Part shown: positions 7,756 through 16,147 of the stretch, piece after piece
How the letters are laid out: every line of letters begins with the position of its first letter
Numbering within the stretch: position 1 is the first letter of the stretch
NCBI GenBank assembly: GCA_900316075.1
Contig: ONBT01000020.1
Span: 1 to 35,778 of the forward strand
DNA length: 35,778 nucleotides
From: an uncultured Lachnospiraceae bacterium
GTDB taxonomy: Bacteria; Bacillota; Clostridia; Lachnospirales; Lachnospiraceae
Direction of reading: 5' to 3'
The notes under the pieces: model-generated
Seen by the model: only the letters and a program-made list of their open reading frames with translations
Told to the model about the DNA's origin: nothing
Database searches by the model: none
Made by a program: the position numbers and the translations under genes

Positions 7756-9474
7756 TCATACGGACTGGGAGGTATTCTTCTGCGCCTGCTTCATCGCGTA
7801 CATCTTCTGATCTGCCAGCTGGTAGACAAGCTCGGCCCGCTTCCCCTCATGCTCTTCGGGGACGTCCTCGAACTGGCCGGAGGCCGCCATTCCGTAGGCG
7901 AAGGACAGCTTCGTCGGAAGTCCGTAGGAATAGGCCTCCGTCCGCTCAAAGAGTTTCTGGAAGGCCTCCCGGACTTTCTTCATATCCGGCTCGGCCACCA
8001 GAACCATGAACTCGTCCCCGCCCATGCGGTAGGTCTCTCCTATGTCGGAAAAGCCCTCGGACAGGGCCGTCGCGAAGCGGAAAATCAGCCGGTCCCCGAC
8101 CTCGTGCCCGTAGGTGTCATTGGTCTTCTTGAGGCCGTTTAAGTCCATATTGATGAGGAGGAAGGGGGTCTTCTTCTTCGAAAGCTCCTTGAAGCGCTTC
8201 TCGGAATAGGCCCGGTTATAAAGCCCCGTCACAGGGTCCTCGTAGGCCGCCTTCTCCAGGGAATCCGCCCGCGCCTGCCGGGTAAAGATTTCATAGAAAT
8301 AATAGAGGTTCGACATGAAGAGAAGGACCGTGAACACCAGGGAAGCCAGGGGCAGGAAGGACATGTCCAGGCTCGCTTCGTTCGCCATGATGTACTTCTG
8401 CACGTTGAAGCGGACGAGGTCCGCCCCGGCAAAGACGCACATGATGAGAATCGCGATGTTCATGAGGCGTTCGGAGGCCGTCATCTCCCGGACCGGCTTC
8501 AGGGCCGTGAAAATATACACAATCAGGGCCGCCCCGCACTCGAAGTGGAAGCCCAGGAGCCAGTTGCTGATATGGTAGATCCCGGATGCCTGCCCGACAA
8601 TGGTGCAAACGGCAAAAACGTTCGTAAAGACCACAATGGCGTCCATCAGGTACTTCTTCCAGGGTTCTGCGTCGTTTCTCATGAAGCGGATCAGGCAGAA
8701 GATCGGGATGACCGCCATATATAGAGAGGCGTACTCCAGGATGGTGTTGAACCTCAGATTGGTCGAGAAAATCTGCATGGTCTTCGTATTGCAGAGAATC
8801 CAGATGCCGAGCAGGAGGACGAACATGCCGATGTAGATGAGGCGGCGGTAGCGGCGGCGCTTGAAGACCAGGCCCAGACTGATGCCGGCTGAGATCATGC
8901 CCAGCACAATCATGAAGATGCCGATCAGGAGGTTGAAGAAATTCTTCCCGGCGAAGTCCGGAAACTGCCGGTCCGCGCTGGTCAGATGAAAGACCGGAAT
9001 GGACGTGAAGGCATTCCGCTCTCCCGCCGTGATTTCCACGACAAAGGGCTTTCCGGCCGAATTGTCCGGCAGGTTCACATAGTGGTAGCCGGAACCGACG
9101 ATATCTCCGGCCTTGTAAAGGTCATGGCCGTAAGTGTAGCAGGCTCTGCCGTTCACGGATACGTCCACGGTTGATAGGTAGGTAAGCACACTGAGGGTGG
9201 CCGCTTCCGGAAGATTGTCCGGCAGAGTGCCCTGGACGACGAAGACCTCTCCCCGTTTCACCGTGTGGTCGATGCTGTACTCATCCAAACCGACGCTGTC
9301 CGCCCGCTCATCCCCGTCATAGACTGTGAACGGACCGGAAAAAATTCTGGAATCCGTCTCCCTCTGGGTGTGGACCATATAAAAGAGGCTGGCCAGAACA
9401 ACAAGGCCCCCGATCAGAAGGGCCATGGAGCGCAGTATGAGTTTTTGATCGATATGCGGTTTTTCCGTCTTCAT
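7756..9474 (-). CDS. membrane diguanylate cyclase (7TM-DISM-like sensor + GGDEF), copy 1
   Basis: Predicted to make cyclic-di-GMP from two GTP. The 572 residues comprise one N-terminal membrane segment (about 15-35), an extracytoplasmic beta-rich domain (about 36-175, with DVSVNGRACYTYGHD and GSGYHYVNLP), a block of about seven membrane helices (about 180-385) and a cytoplasmic GGDEF domain. The catalytic motif RMGGDEF is near residue 484 and is intact. The RxxD inhibitory site normally five residues before GGDEF is absent (SDIG there), so feedback by product is not expected. The layout resembles 7TMR-DISM receptors, whose outer domain often binds carbohydrate. The start lies one base after the stop of the related upstream gene (TGA-G-ATG), implying coupled translation. 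The ligand is unknown. Confidence 0.9.
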   Translation of the reverse strand: MKTEKPHIDQKLILRSMALLIGGLVVLASLFYMVHTQRETDSRIFSGPFTVYDGDERADSVGLDEYSIDHTVKRGEVFVVQGTLPDNLPEAATLSVLTYLSTVDVSVNGRACYTYGHDLYKAGDIVGSGYHYVNLPDNSAGKPFVVEITAGERNAFTSIPVFHLTSADRQFPDFAGKNFFNLLIGIFMIVLGMISAGISLGLVFKRRRYRRLIYIGMFVLLLGIWILCNTKTMQIFSTNLRFNTILEYASLYMAVIPIFCLIRFMRNDAEPWKKYLMDAIVVFTNVFAVCTIVGQASGIYHISNWLLGFHFECGAALIVYIFTALKPVREMTASERLMNIAILIMCVFAGADLVRFNVQKYIMANEASLDMSFLPLASLVFTVLLFMSNLYYFYEIFTRQARADSLEKAAYEDPVTGLYNRAYSEKRFKELSKKKTPFLLINMDLNGLKKTNDTYGHEVGDRLIFRFATALSEGFSDIGETYRMGGDEFMVLVAEPDMKKVREAFQKLFERTEAYSYGLPTKLSFAYGMAASGQFEDVPEEHEGKRAELVYQLADQKMYAMKQAQKNTSQSV

Positions 9475-9475
9475 C

Positions 9476-11167
9476 TCAAAAATCCCTGCCCTTCCCGGAC
9501 CTCTTCTTCATTTCATACATGCGGCTGTCGGCCAGCCGGGCCACAGCTTCGATTCCCCCGTCCCCGGCCTCTGTGGAATCAGCGACTCCGTAAGAGGCGT
9601 CCACAGGAATCTTCGTATCCTTCGAGACTTCCTCCTCCATGGAAACCACAGTCTTAATTCCGGTTTCCATGGCTCCGGTCTTATCCCCGGTCAGCAGAAC
9701 GACGAACTCGTCTCCACCCATACGGAAAACATCCCCGACTCCGAAAAAGGCCTGTTTCAAGACGCTGGCCATAGCCTTGATCAGGCGGTCGCCTTCCTCA
9801 TGCCCGTAGGTGTCGTTCGTCTTCTTGAGCCCGTTCAGGTCAAAAATGGCGATCGCGTAGACAGCCTCCTTGTCCTGGTCCACAGCTGCAAAACGCTCGT
9901 TGGCCTTCATGCGGTTGTAGATTCCGGTCATCGAATCCACGTAGGTCATTTCCTCGAGGGTGGCAATTTCCTGGGCATCCACCACCCGCCGGAAGAGGTT
10001 CACCAGATAGCTGAAAATCGTCCCTGCCACAAAGATCAGAACTCCGGGCGGGAAATAGGTGACCTGCAGGCCCTCCACGGAACTGAAGCGGTTCTGAAGG
10101 CTGAAGCGGATGACCTCCGCAATGCCGGTGACCAGCAGGCAGTAGAGGCTGACGGTAAAAATTTTCTCTGCAGCGGTCTGCTTCTTAAAAGGCTTGTGAA
10201 TGATGACCATGGCCGTGATATAGACAATTACCGCGATGCCGTGATAAGTATTGATCATCTTCGGAAGGTGCATATAGTCCGTGAAGTGGAAATAGAGGGC
10301 AATGAAAAGGAAGCAGGCACAGGCCAGGGTCGGAATGTGCAGCAGCCTCTTCCGGTCAATCGGAATATCCTTCCGGACCTCCAGCATGAGAAAGAGGAAA
10401 GGGAAGGGCAGAATATAGAGAAAGATGTATTCCAGCTGGGAAATCGCGGCCGGGGACATGCCGAAGAGCTCGAAAATCTTCTCATAGCAAAGGGACCAAA
10501 CGCTGATGACGATGGAAAAGAGACCCGTGGCCGTCAGCACCAGATAGGCCCCGTTCATGGAGACGAAGGCCAGGGAGATGATCAGCAGGACCACGCCCAG
10601 AAGCAGGATGAAAAGGTTGAAATAGATGCTGAAAATATTGTCTGCGACGAAGCTCCGATACATGTCGGAAACACTCGTGGCCACGACGTCCGGAAGGGCC
10701 CGGGAAGACCGCTTCTCGGATGAAATCAGAACGATGCGCAGCTTCTGCCCCCCGCAGCCGTCCGGCAGCTGGACGAAGTGGTAGCCGCTGCCCAGATACT
10801 TTCCCCGCGAAAAGGCATCCTGCCCATAGGTATAGATTTCCTTCCCGTCCACATAGACCCGGACCTCGGCCTGGTAGACCCGTATCCGGAGTCCCGCATG
10901 ATAGGGGAAGGGATAGGGCAGACGCCGCTCCATCGAAACGATATCGCCCCGTTCGTACCGCTGCGGTTTATCGAAATGGCTCAGGGAGACATTGGCATAG
11001 GAGGTGCCATTGATCGTGACCTTCCAGCCCGAATCCATGGCATATTTCGTGATGTGCCGGTTTTCCATGGCCACTTTCACGAACAGCGAATAGACGCAGA
11101 ACATGAGTACTGCGCCGCACACGATGACCCGTATGATATTCCATGCTGTCCGTTTCTTCTTTTCCAT
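9476..11167 (-). CDS. membrane diguanylate cyclase (7TM-DISM-like sensor + GGDEF), copy 2
   Basis: Paralogue of the next gene with the same plan in 563 residues: an N-terminal anchor (about 10-30), an outer beta-rich domain with EVRVYVDGKEIYTYGQD and GSGYHFVQLP, about seven membrane helices, and a C-terminal GGDEF domain (RMGGDEF near residue 485). The RxxD inhibitory site is missing here too. The shared YTYGxD / GSGYHxVxLP signature in both outer domains marks an old tandem duplication; the rest has diverged. No clear Shine-Dalgarno precedes the ATG at 11167; a boundary-motif copy occupies that position, and a stem-loop (11206-11225) lies further upstream. The nearest upstream gene is the GGDEF-EAL protein, 75 bases away, so the three may form one operon. 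Confidence 0.9.
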   Translation of the reverse strand: MEKKKRTAWNIIRVIVCGAVLMFCVYSLFVKVAMENRHITKYAMDSGWKVTINGTSYANVSLSHFDKPQRYERGDIVSMERRLPYPFPYHAGLRIRVYQAEVRVYVDGKEIYTYGQDAFSRGKYLGSGYHFVQLPDGCGGQKLRIVLISSEKRSSRALPDVVATSVSDMYRSFVADNIFSIYFNLFILLLGVVLLIISLAFVSMNGAYLVLTATGLFSIVISVWSLCYEKIFELFGMSPAAISQLEYIFLYILPFPFLFLMLEVRKDIPIDRKRLLHIPTLACACFLFIALYFHFTDYMHLPKMINTYHGIAVIVYITAMVIIHKPFKKQTAAEKIFTVSLYCLLVTGIAEVIRFSLQNRFSSVEGLQVTYFPPGVLIFVAGTIFSYLVNLFRRVVDAQEIATLEEMTYVDSMTGIYNRMKANERFAAVDQDKEAVYAIAIFDLNGLKKTNDTYGHEEGDRLIKAMASVLKQAFFGVGDVFRMGGDEFVVLLTGDKTGAMETGIKTVVSMEEEVSKDTKIPVDASYGVADSTEAGDGGIEAVARLADSRMYEMKKRSGKGRDF

Positions 11168-11171
11168 GGAT

Positions 11172-11188
11172 TATGAATAATGTAAAAC
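11172..11188 (+). repeat. boundary motif copy at a diguanylate cyclase start
   Basis: TTATGAATAATGTAAAA, 4 bases outside the ATG at 11167, occupying the place where a ribosome-binding site should be. It extends as ACAGATA, close to the ACAAATA after the guaB copy at 29778. Confidence 0.6.
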
Positions 11189-11242
11189 AGATATTCAGTA
11201 CGGACCTTCTGCCTTGCAGAAAGGCCGCATTCCGCCGCTTTC

Positions 11243-13867
11243 TCAGTCGACGTATTTCGCTTCGAAATCCTCCTGGGTCAGGGGCTTGTCGAAGAGGTAG
11301 CCCTGGATGATGTTCACGTTCATGGTCTCGAGAGCCTCCTCCTGCTTCTCGGCCTCGACGCCTTCGACGACGACGTCCATATCGATGGAGTCGGCCAGGT
11401 CGGCGACCGTCTTGACAAAGGCATTGGAGAAGACGTCCTGCCCTACATTGTCCACGAAGGACTTGTCAATCTTGATGACATCCATGGGCATGTCCTTGAG
11501 GCGGGACAATGACGAATAGCCGGTTCCGAAGTCGTCGAGGGCCAGGCGGACGCCCAGGGCCTTGATATCTTTGAGTACCTGCACCATCTTTTCCATATCC
11601 TTGGCGGCCAGGGACTCGGTCACCTCCAGGGTGAGGTTGGCCGGGGTGATTCCGGTGAAGTCGATGGCGTTCCTGATGGTCTGGACGATATCCTTCTGCA
11701 AAAGCTGCACGATGGAGAGATTGACGTGAATCTTGTACTCGGGATGACCGAAGTCGTTCCAGTACTTGCACCGCTTGCAGGCTTCAATCAGGACATGCTC
11801 CCCGATCTGCACGATGAGGCCCAGAGACTCTGCCACAGGAATGAACTCACTCGGGTAGACGAAGCCCAGTTCCGAGGACTTCCACCGTACCAGGGCTTCC
11901 GCCCCGCAGCAGGGCCGCTCGGGCTTCGTGACGTCGATGAGGGGCTGATAATATACGAGGAATTCCGAGCAGCCCCGGTCCACGGCCCCGCGCATGGCCC
12001 GCTCGATGTCGAGCCGTTTCGTCAGGCTCTCGGGCTGGGAAGCCGAATAATATTCAATGATACCCTTCCCCCTGCCCTTTGCAATCCGAAGGGACAGGTC
12101 GGCCCGCTGCATCAGAAGCTCGGACCGGGTGCCGTCCCTGGGGAAGTCCACGACCCCCATGCACATGGTGCAGTAATATTCGGAGGAGTCCAGGCTCCAG
12201 GGCTGGCCGAAGCGGCGGCTGATGAGCTCAATCATCTTCTCGGAAATATCGTGATGCTTGGCCGGAATGATGACGGCAAACTCATCCCCGCCCAGGCGGT
12301 AGGCCCTTGCCCGGCTTCCGCAGATGACCTTCAGGGCTTCCGCCGCCTCCTTCAGGAGGGCATCCCCCACATGGTGGCCCAGGCCGTCATTGATGGCCCG
12401 GAAGTCGTCGAGGTCCACATAGAGCAGGGTCCCGTTGTCCCCGGAACGGACGGCGGACCGGATTTCATCCGCGATATCCGTCTCGAACTTGAGGCGGTTG
12501 GAAAGGCCGGTCAGGAAGTCGGTATTGGCCTGGTCTTCAATGGTCTTCTGGTAGGTCTTCAGGTCCGTAATATCCGAGAAGGTGGCCATGGAGACTTCTC
12601 TTCCGTCCACCCAGCGGATGGCTGCGAAGGAAATCGTATAGAAGCGGGCCGAGTCCTCGGCATAGTATTCAGCAATAGTGGTGCCGGATTCCCTCGGAAC
12701 AGCCAGCACTTCTTCCACAGCCGTCCGGTCGGCGGCATCGGCAAACATCTGCTGGAACTTCCCGTTGGAATAGAGGAAGACCTTCTTCTGCGGGTCATAG
12801 ACGGAAATGCCGGAGCCCGTGTTTTCCAGGATGGCGTCAAGAGCCGCATAGGAGGAAGCCAGGGAATTCTTCGTAACCCGCTTCACGAGGACCGTCGAAA
12901 GGACCCGGCGGACGTCGTCGCAGAAGCGGAGCTCTTCCACGCCCCAGTGGCGCTCCTCTCCCGCCACCGAAAAGCCCAGATACATGCCCACAGTTCCGTT
13001 GATGCGGACCGGAAGGAAGATGCCGGCCTTCATGTCGTAGGAATCGAAGAAGTCCCGGAAGGCTTTGGGCATGACGGAATCGGAAGACACCGTATAGGGC
13101 CGCTCGGTCATGAAGGGGAGGTCTGAAATCTCCCGGCTCTGGAAGTCCCGGATCAGGGGCCGTGCCCCTTCTTTGTGCCACTCACAGATCATGTCCGAAG
13201 TAAGGCCGTCGGGCGAAAGGCGGAGAAGAAAGGCGTTCGAGACCCCGATGTAGGCCCCCGCCACCCGCAGAATGTCGTCAGCCACCTTGACGAAATCTCC
13301 CTCGGACTCCAGCATCTTCAGGATTTCAGTCATGACCTCGTTCCGCTTGAGCTGGCCTTCCAGCCGGTCTCCGGTCTCTTCGGTCTCCCGGAGGCGGTTG
13401 GAGAGATCGATATTCTCCGTGTGCTGGTTGGTATATACATGAAGGAAGTCCCGGAGGAGCAGGACCGAAGAATCAAAAGAAGCCCCGTCCGTCCGCCGGA
13501 GGCAGGCCGGCACCGTGTCGAGGTCTGTTATCGCTTCTTCAATAATGCCGATGATGGAAAAAATCCGCAGAAGCCGACCGGAGGAATCCCGGAGGGAAAG
13601 GCCCTTCATGCGGACGAAGTCCGAATTCGTCTCCCCTTCTATGCAGTCCTCAATGCCCCCGTCGGAAAAGGAGGCAACCAGGAGCCGCTGCATTTCAGGG
13701 GTCACCAGGCCGCCCAGAACGGCTTCTTCGTCACCGCTGCGGGGGAAGGGGGATGCGGGCCGGCCGGAGGGCTCATACTCCCTCAGATATATGTGATTTG
13801 CCTGTGAAAATATGGAAAGCAGGGAAGAGATGTCCTCCTCCAAGCCCAAAACTCCGGAATCTGCCAT
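11243..13867 (-). CDS. GAF/PAS-GGDEF-EAL cyclic-di-GMP protein
   Basis: An 874-residue soluble protein with both cyclic-di-GMP synthesis and hydrolysis domains. In order: an uncharacterised N-terminal sensory region (1-190), a GAF-like domain (about 195-330), a PAS domain (about 343-430), GGDEF (YRLGGDEFAVI near 525, RxxD site absent) and EAL. The phosphodiesterase residues are intact: AEALVRW, the Asn in HVNLS, TLEVTES, DDFGTGYSSL, KIDKSF, VVEGVE and QGYLFDKPL. Hydrolysis is therefore likely, while the GGDEF half could be active or a GTP sensor. No membrane segment is seen. GGAGAGA precedes the ATG at 13867. It is the first of three cyclic-di-GMP genes and faces a gene-free region with a candidate RNA on the other strand. 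Confidence 0.93.
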   Translation of the reverse strand: MADSGVLGLEEDISSLLSIFSQANHIYLREYEPSGRPASPFPRSGDEEAVLGGLVTPEMQRLLVASFSDGGIEDCIEGETNSDFVRMKGLSLRDSSGRLLRIFSIIGIIEEAITDLDTVPACLRRTDGASFDSSVLLLRDFLHVYTNQHTENIDLSNRLRETEETGDRLEGQLKRNEVMTEILKMLESEGDFVKVADDILRVAGAYIGVSNAFLLRLSPDGLTSDMICEWHKEGARPLIRDFQSREISDLPFMTERPYTVSSDSVMPKAFRDFFDSYDMKAGIFLPVRINGTVGMYLGFSVAGEERHWGVEELRFCDDVRRVLSTVLVKRVTKNSLASSYAALDAILENTGSGISVYDPQKKVFLYSNGKFQQMFADAADRTAVEEVLAVPRESGTTIAEYYAEDSARFYTISFAAIRWVDGREVSMATFSDITDLKTYQKTIEDQANTDFLTGLSNRLKFETDIADEIRSAVRSGDNGTLLYVDLDDFRAINDGLGHHVGDALLKEAAEALKVICGSRARAYRLGGDEFAVIIPAKHHDISEKMIELISRRFGQPWSLDSSEYYCTMCMGVVDFPRDGTRSELLMQRADLSLRIAKGRGKGIIEYYSASQPESLTKRLDIERAMRGAVDRGCSEFLVYYQPLIDVTKPERPCCGAEALVRWKSSELGFVYPSEFIPVAESLGLIVQIGEHVLIEACKRCKYWNDFGHPEYKIHVNLSIVQLLQKDIVQTIRNAIDFTGITPANLTLEVTESLAAKDMEKMVQVLKDIKALGVRLALDDFGTGYSSLSRLKDMPMDVIKIDKSFVDNVGQDVFSNAFVKTVADLADSIDMDVVVEGVEAEKQEEALETMNVNIIQGYLFDKPLTQEDFEAKYVD

Positions 13868-14038
13868 TGATTATGTCTCTCCGTAAAAAAGTACGCACTA
13901 CGTACACTATATCCGATTTGAAGGCAAATTGCACCCTATTGGTGAAATTTCATCCTCTTTTGCCGGGGTCTGAAATCGTTTCCATAATTTTGCACAAAAC
14001 CGGGTCTGATTTTTTGTCAGTTTTGTAGGATTGAAACA
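13868..14038. other. gene-free leader region of the GGDEF-EAL gene
   Basis: No gene is seen. On the minus strand a -10-like TATAGT (13906-13911) lies 39 bases before the ATG with only a poor -35. Between them a 5-base stem, GTACG-TAGTG-CGTAC, is followed by six T. GGGTCTGA occurs twice on the plus strand, 36 bases apart (13966 and 14002). I searched by eye for a cyclic-di-GMP riboswitch consensus and did not find one. Confidence 0.4.
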
Positions 14039-14067
14039 TTGTCGGAATTGGGTTCCGGGAGTATATT
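14039..14067 (+). promoter_or_regulatory. promoter of the C-rich RNA candidate
   Basis: TTGTCG, a 17-base spacer and TATATT: optimal spacing and 4-5 of 6 consensus matches in each box. Predicted start about 14074. No protein gene follows on this strand before the terminator at 14154-14179. Confidence 0.65.
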
Positions 14068-14073
14068 AAAGGA

Positions 14074-14179
14074 GCATTAAGAAATACATCCCCCCTAACC
14101 GTATTTCTTAACGTTTTCCCCTTTATATTTTTATAACCCCCCTTTTAAAAAGGCCATCCTCCCCCGGGATGGTTTTTTT
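14074..14179 (+). ncRNA. candidate C-rich small regulatory RNA, about 106 nt
   Basis: Bounded by a consensus-like promoter and a canonical intrinsic terminator, with no start codon led by a ribosome site inside. A perfect 11-bp stem (14077-14087 with 14101-14111) presents a 13-base loop containing C6. C4 (14118-14121) and C6 (14137-14142) lie in A/U-rich, probably single-stranded linkers, and the terminator loop is UCCCCCG. Exposed C-runs are the mark of Firmicutes sRNAs such as RsaE/RoxS, which pair with G-rich Shine-Dalgarno sequences. Length and layout fit that type, but I see no sequence identity with a named RNA. Its neighbours are the GGDEF-EAL gene (divergent) and ilvE (convergent). 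Confidence 0.6.
14154..14179 (+). terminator. intrinsic terminator of the C-rich RNA, probably bidirectional
   Basis: CCATCC-TCCCCCG-GGATGG followed by seven T on the plus strand and preceded by five A. Read on the minus strand it gives the same stem followed by TTTTT, so it can also end ilvE transcripts arriving from the right. Confidence 0.85.
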
Positions 14180-14180
14180 A

Positions 14181-14239
14181 TGCGATAAAAGCGAAATACG
14201 CGGGACCCGAAGGGTTCCGCGTATTTCGCTTTTATCGCA
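14181..14239. repeat. very long perfect hairpin after ilvE
   Basis: Two 23-base arms (14181-14203 and 14217-14239, with GCGAAATACGCGG at the inner end) are perfectly complementary. After one G-T pair the stem continues with ACCC/GGGT around a GAA loop, about 28 pairs in all. It starts 18 bases after the ilvE stop. No T-run follows in either direction, so it is not a standard terminator by itself. It could protect the mRNA 3' end, block read-through, or be a REP/MITE-like element. Confidence 0.75.
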
Positions 14240-14257
14240 TTAGAAAATCAATTTATT

Positions 14258-15322
14258 TCAGCAAACGACTTCTGTCCATCCGTACTTATCCGGCAGCTTG
14301 CCCCACTGGATTCCGGTCAGGGTATCGTAGAGCTTCTGGGTCAGTTCTCCGGTCTTCATGTCGTTGATCGTGACGACATCGTCCTTGAACTTGAGCTTGC
14401 CGACAGGGGTGATGACCGCTGCGGTACCGGTGCCGAAGACTTCTTCGAGCTTGCCGTCATGGCCGGCAGCCATGAGATCCGTGGCCTTGAGGTGGGTCTC
14501 ATTGACCTTGTAGCCCCAGTCACGAAGGAGGTGAATCATGGAGTCTCTCGTGACGCCGGGAAGTACGGTGCCCTCGATGGGAGCCGTGTAGATTTCCCCG
14601 TCAATCTTGAACATAATGTTCATGGAGCCGACTTCCTCGACATAGGTCCGGGTAGCGCCGTCCAGCCAGAGAACCTGATCATAGCCTTCCTTCTCGGCCT
14701 TGACCTGACCGGCGATGGAGCCGGCGTAGTTGCCGCCGCACTTGGTGAAGCCGGTGCCGCCCTGAACGGCCCGAACCAGCTCGTCCTCGATCATGATTTT
14801 GACCGGGTCGAGACCTTCCGCATAGTAGGTGCCGACGGGGCTGGTGATGATCAGGAACTTATAGGAAGTGGCCTGGTGTACGCCGAGGGCCTCCTCTGTC
14901 GCGAACATGAAAGGACGGATATAAAGCGAAGTATTGGGAAGCGAAGGCACCCAGTCCTTCTCGACCTTGACGAGTTCCTTGATGGCGGTGACGAAGTCTT
15001 CAACCTCAACCTTGGGCATGCAGAGACGGTCATTACTATTCTGCATCCGCTTGGCGTTCATCTCGGGGCGGAAGAGCTGAATCTTCCCATCCTCTCTCCG
15101 ATAGGCCTTCAGGCCCTCGAAGGTCTCCTGGGCATAGTGCAGAATCACGCAGCCGGGCTCGATTTCGATGGGCGCGTACGGAGTGATTCTCGCGTCGTGC
15201 CAGCCCTGACCCTGATCCCAGTCCATCTCGAACATGTAGTCCGTGAAGTACTTGCCGAAGCCGAGCTTGTTCTGATCGGGCTTCTCCTTCAGTTTCGCTG
15301 CTTTTTCAAATCGGATATCCAT
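14258..15322 (-). CDS. ilvE: branched-chain amino acid aminotransferase
   Basis: PLP enzyme of fold type IV that interconverts Val, Leu and Ile with their 2-oxo acids. The 354 residues match the class II (eukaryote-like) branch of BCATs. The PLP-lysine lies in GFTKCGGNYAGS, followed by DQVLWLDG; the substrate loop YVEEVGSMNIMF and the cofactor-phosphate motif GTGTAAVITPVG are present. GGAGGAAGAAG directly precedes the ATG at 15322. It is transcribed alone from a good promoter 85 bases upstream. The 5' leader has no T-box. It ends against the long hairpin at 14181. Confidence 0.96.
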   Translation of the reverse strand: MDIRFEKAAKLKEKPDQNKLGFGKYFTDYMFEMDWDQGQGWHDARITPYAPIEIEPGCVILHYAQETFEGLKAYRREDGKIQLFRPEMNAKRMQNSNDRLCMPKVEVEDFVTAIKELVKVEKDWVPSLPNTSLYIRPFMFATEEALGVHQATSYKFLIITSPVGTYYAEGLDPVKIMIEDELVRAVQGGTGFTKCGGNYAGSIAGQVKAEKEGYDQVLWLDGATRTYVEEVGSMNIMFKIDGEIYTAPIEGTVLPGVTRDSMIHLLRDWGYKVNETHLKATDLMAAGHDGKLEEVFGTGTAAVITPVGKLKFKDDVVTINDMKTGELTQKLYDTLTGIQWGKLPDKYGWTEVVC

Positions 15323-15406
15323 TCTTCTTCCTCCAGGTTTTTCTGTATCTTTCGCATCCGCTCTGGCCTGCGTCTGCGAAAATCAATCTTTTTTCTTTCG
15401 CAAGCC

Positions 15407-15435
15407 ATTATCAGTCTTTCCCGGACGTTTTTCAA
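15407..15435 (-). promoter_or_regulatory. ilvE promoter
   Basis: TTGAAA, a 17-base spacer and GATAAT on the minus strand. The leader of about 80 bases can form a stem between TGCGAAA and TTTCGCA just after the start site. Confidence 0.7.
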
Positions 15436-15471
15436 GTCTTTGTGCGTGTAGCCGTTTGTGCAGGGTTTTCC

Positions 15472-15487
15472 ATTATTCATGAATAAT
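15472..15487. promoter_or_regulatory. 16-base palindrome between divergent ilvE and flavin reductase
   Basis: ATTATTCATGAATAAT is a perfect palindrome in the divergent spacer, followed by TATAAT on the plus strand. It could be an operator for either gene. It is also similar to the boundary motif (ATGAATAAT half). Confidence 0.4.
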
Positions 15488-15603
15488 ATAATTCCCCAAA
15501 CGCCCGATATGTGGTATTCTTACAGCAAAGACCGGGGAGAGAAATCCGAAAAATCCCCGTCTTTTCTTGAAGAAAAATTCATGAATGAAACGAGGTAGTT
15601 GAA

Positions 15604-16116
15604 ATGCACGTATTCCAGCCATTGACCGTCGAAGACCTTGAAATCAACCCCTTCACCCTTTACGGAAAACAGTGGGGTGCGGTCACTGCCATGAACGGGC
15701 GGAAGGTCAACGCCATGACCATTGCCTGGGGCGCCATGGGCGAGCTCTGGGGCGTCCATACGGCTACCATATATGTCCGGGCCTCCCGCTACACCAAGGA
15801 ATTCCTCGACGCCCAGGACGCCTTCTCGATTTCCTTTTTTAATGACACATACAAGGGTGCTCTCAAGTACCTGGGTCAGGTCTCCGGCCGGGACGAGGAC
15901 AAGATCAAGAATGCCCGCCTTCATGTGAATATCGAAGACGAGATTCCCTTCATCGACGAAGCGAACTTCGTCATCCTCTGCAAGAAGCTCTACGCAATTG
16001 ACCTGCCGACGGAAGGCTTCACCGGAGCCGGAAAAGACATGCCGGACAAGTGGTACGCCGACGGCGACATCCACACCATGTATGTGGGCCAGATTACGAA
16101 GATGATGGCCAGATAA
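15604..16116 (+). CDS. flavin reductase-like FMN-binding split-barrel protein
   Basis: A 170-residue protein of the flavin reductase-like domain family, which binds FMN in a split beta-barrel and usually acts as an NAD(P)H:flavin or related oxidoreductase. The N-terminal half carries the fold's hallmark (GKQWGAVTAMNG, NAMTIAWGAMGELWG, FSISFFNDTYKGALKYLG). The C-terminal part, with DKWYADGDIHTMYVGQI, closes the barrel. No signal peptide or metal-binding Cys cluster is seen. GAGG lies 9 bases before the ATG at 15604. It is one of only two plus-strand genes and is transcribed alone. Its transcript ends in a terminator built from the first two units of a 52-base tandem array. The physiological substrate is unknown. 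Confidence 0.85.
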   Translation: MHVFQPLTVEDLEINPFTLYGKQWGAVTAMNGRKVNAMTIAWGAMGELWGVHTATIYVRASRYTKEFLDAQDAFSISFFNDTYKGALKYLGQVSGRDEDKIKNARLHVNIEDEIPFIDEANFVILCKKLYAIDLPTEGFTGAGKDMPDKWYADGDIHTMYVGQITKMMAR

Positions 16117-16147
16117 GCCATTTTACCTATGAAATATGTCCGTCAAT

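Noticed and set aside
13883-13907. Small stem plus six T just before the GGDEF-EAL start, as an attenuator
   Set aside because: The stem is only five pairs, too weak to call a terminator without data.
13868-14038. Possible cyclic-di-GMP riboswitch before the GGDEF-EAL gene
   Set aside because: Neither the GEMM-I core nor a class II pattern can be found by eye; only small stems and a repeated GGGTCTGA are present.
15323-15406. Possible T-box leader before ilvE (and before asnS, aspS or hisS)
   Set aside because: No AGGGTGGNACCGCG-like T-box sequence or antiterminator is visible upstream of any of these genes.
15289-15480. 63-residue frame upstream of and overlapping ilvE
   Set aside because: It overlaps the ilvE promoter and start in another frame, lacks a ribosome site and does not look like an attenuator leader with branched-chain codons.
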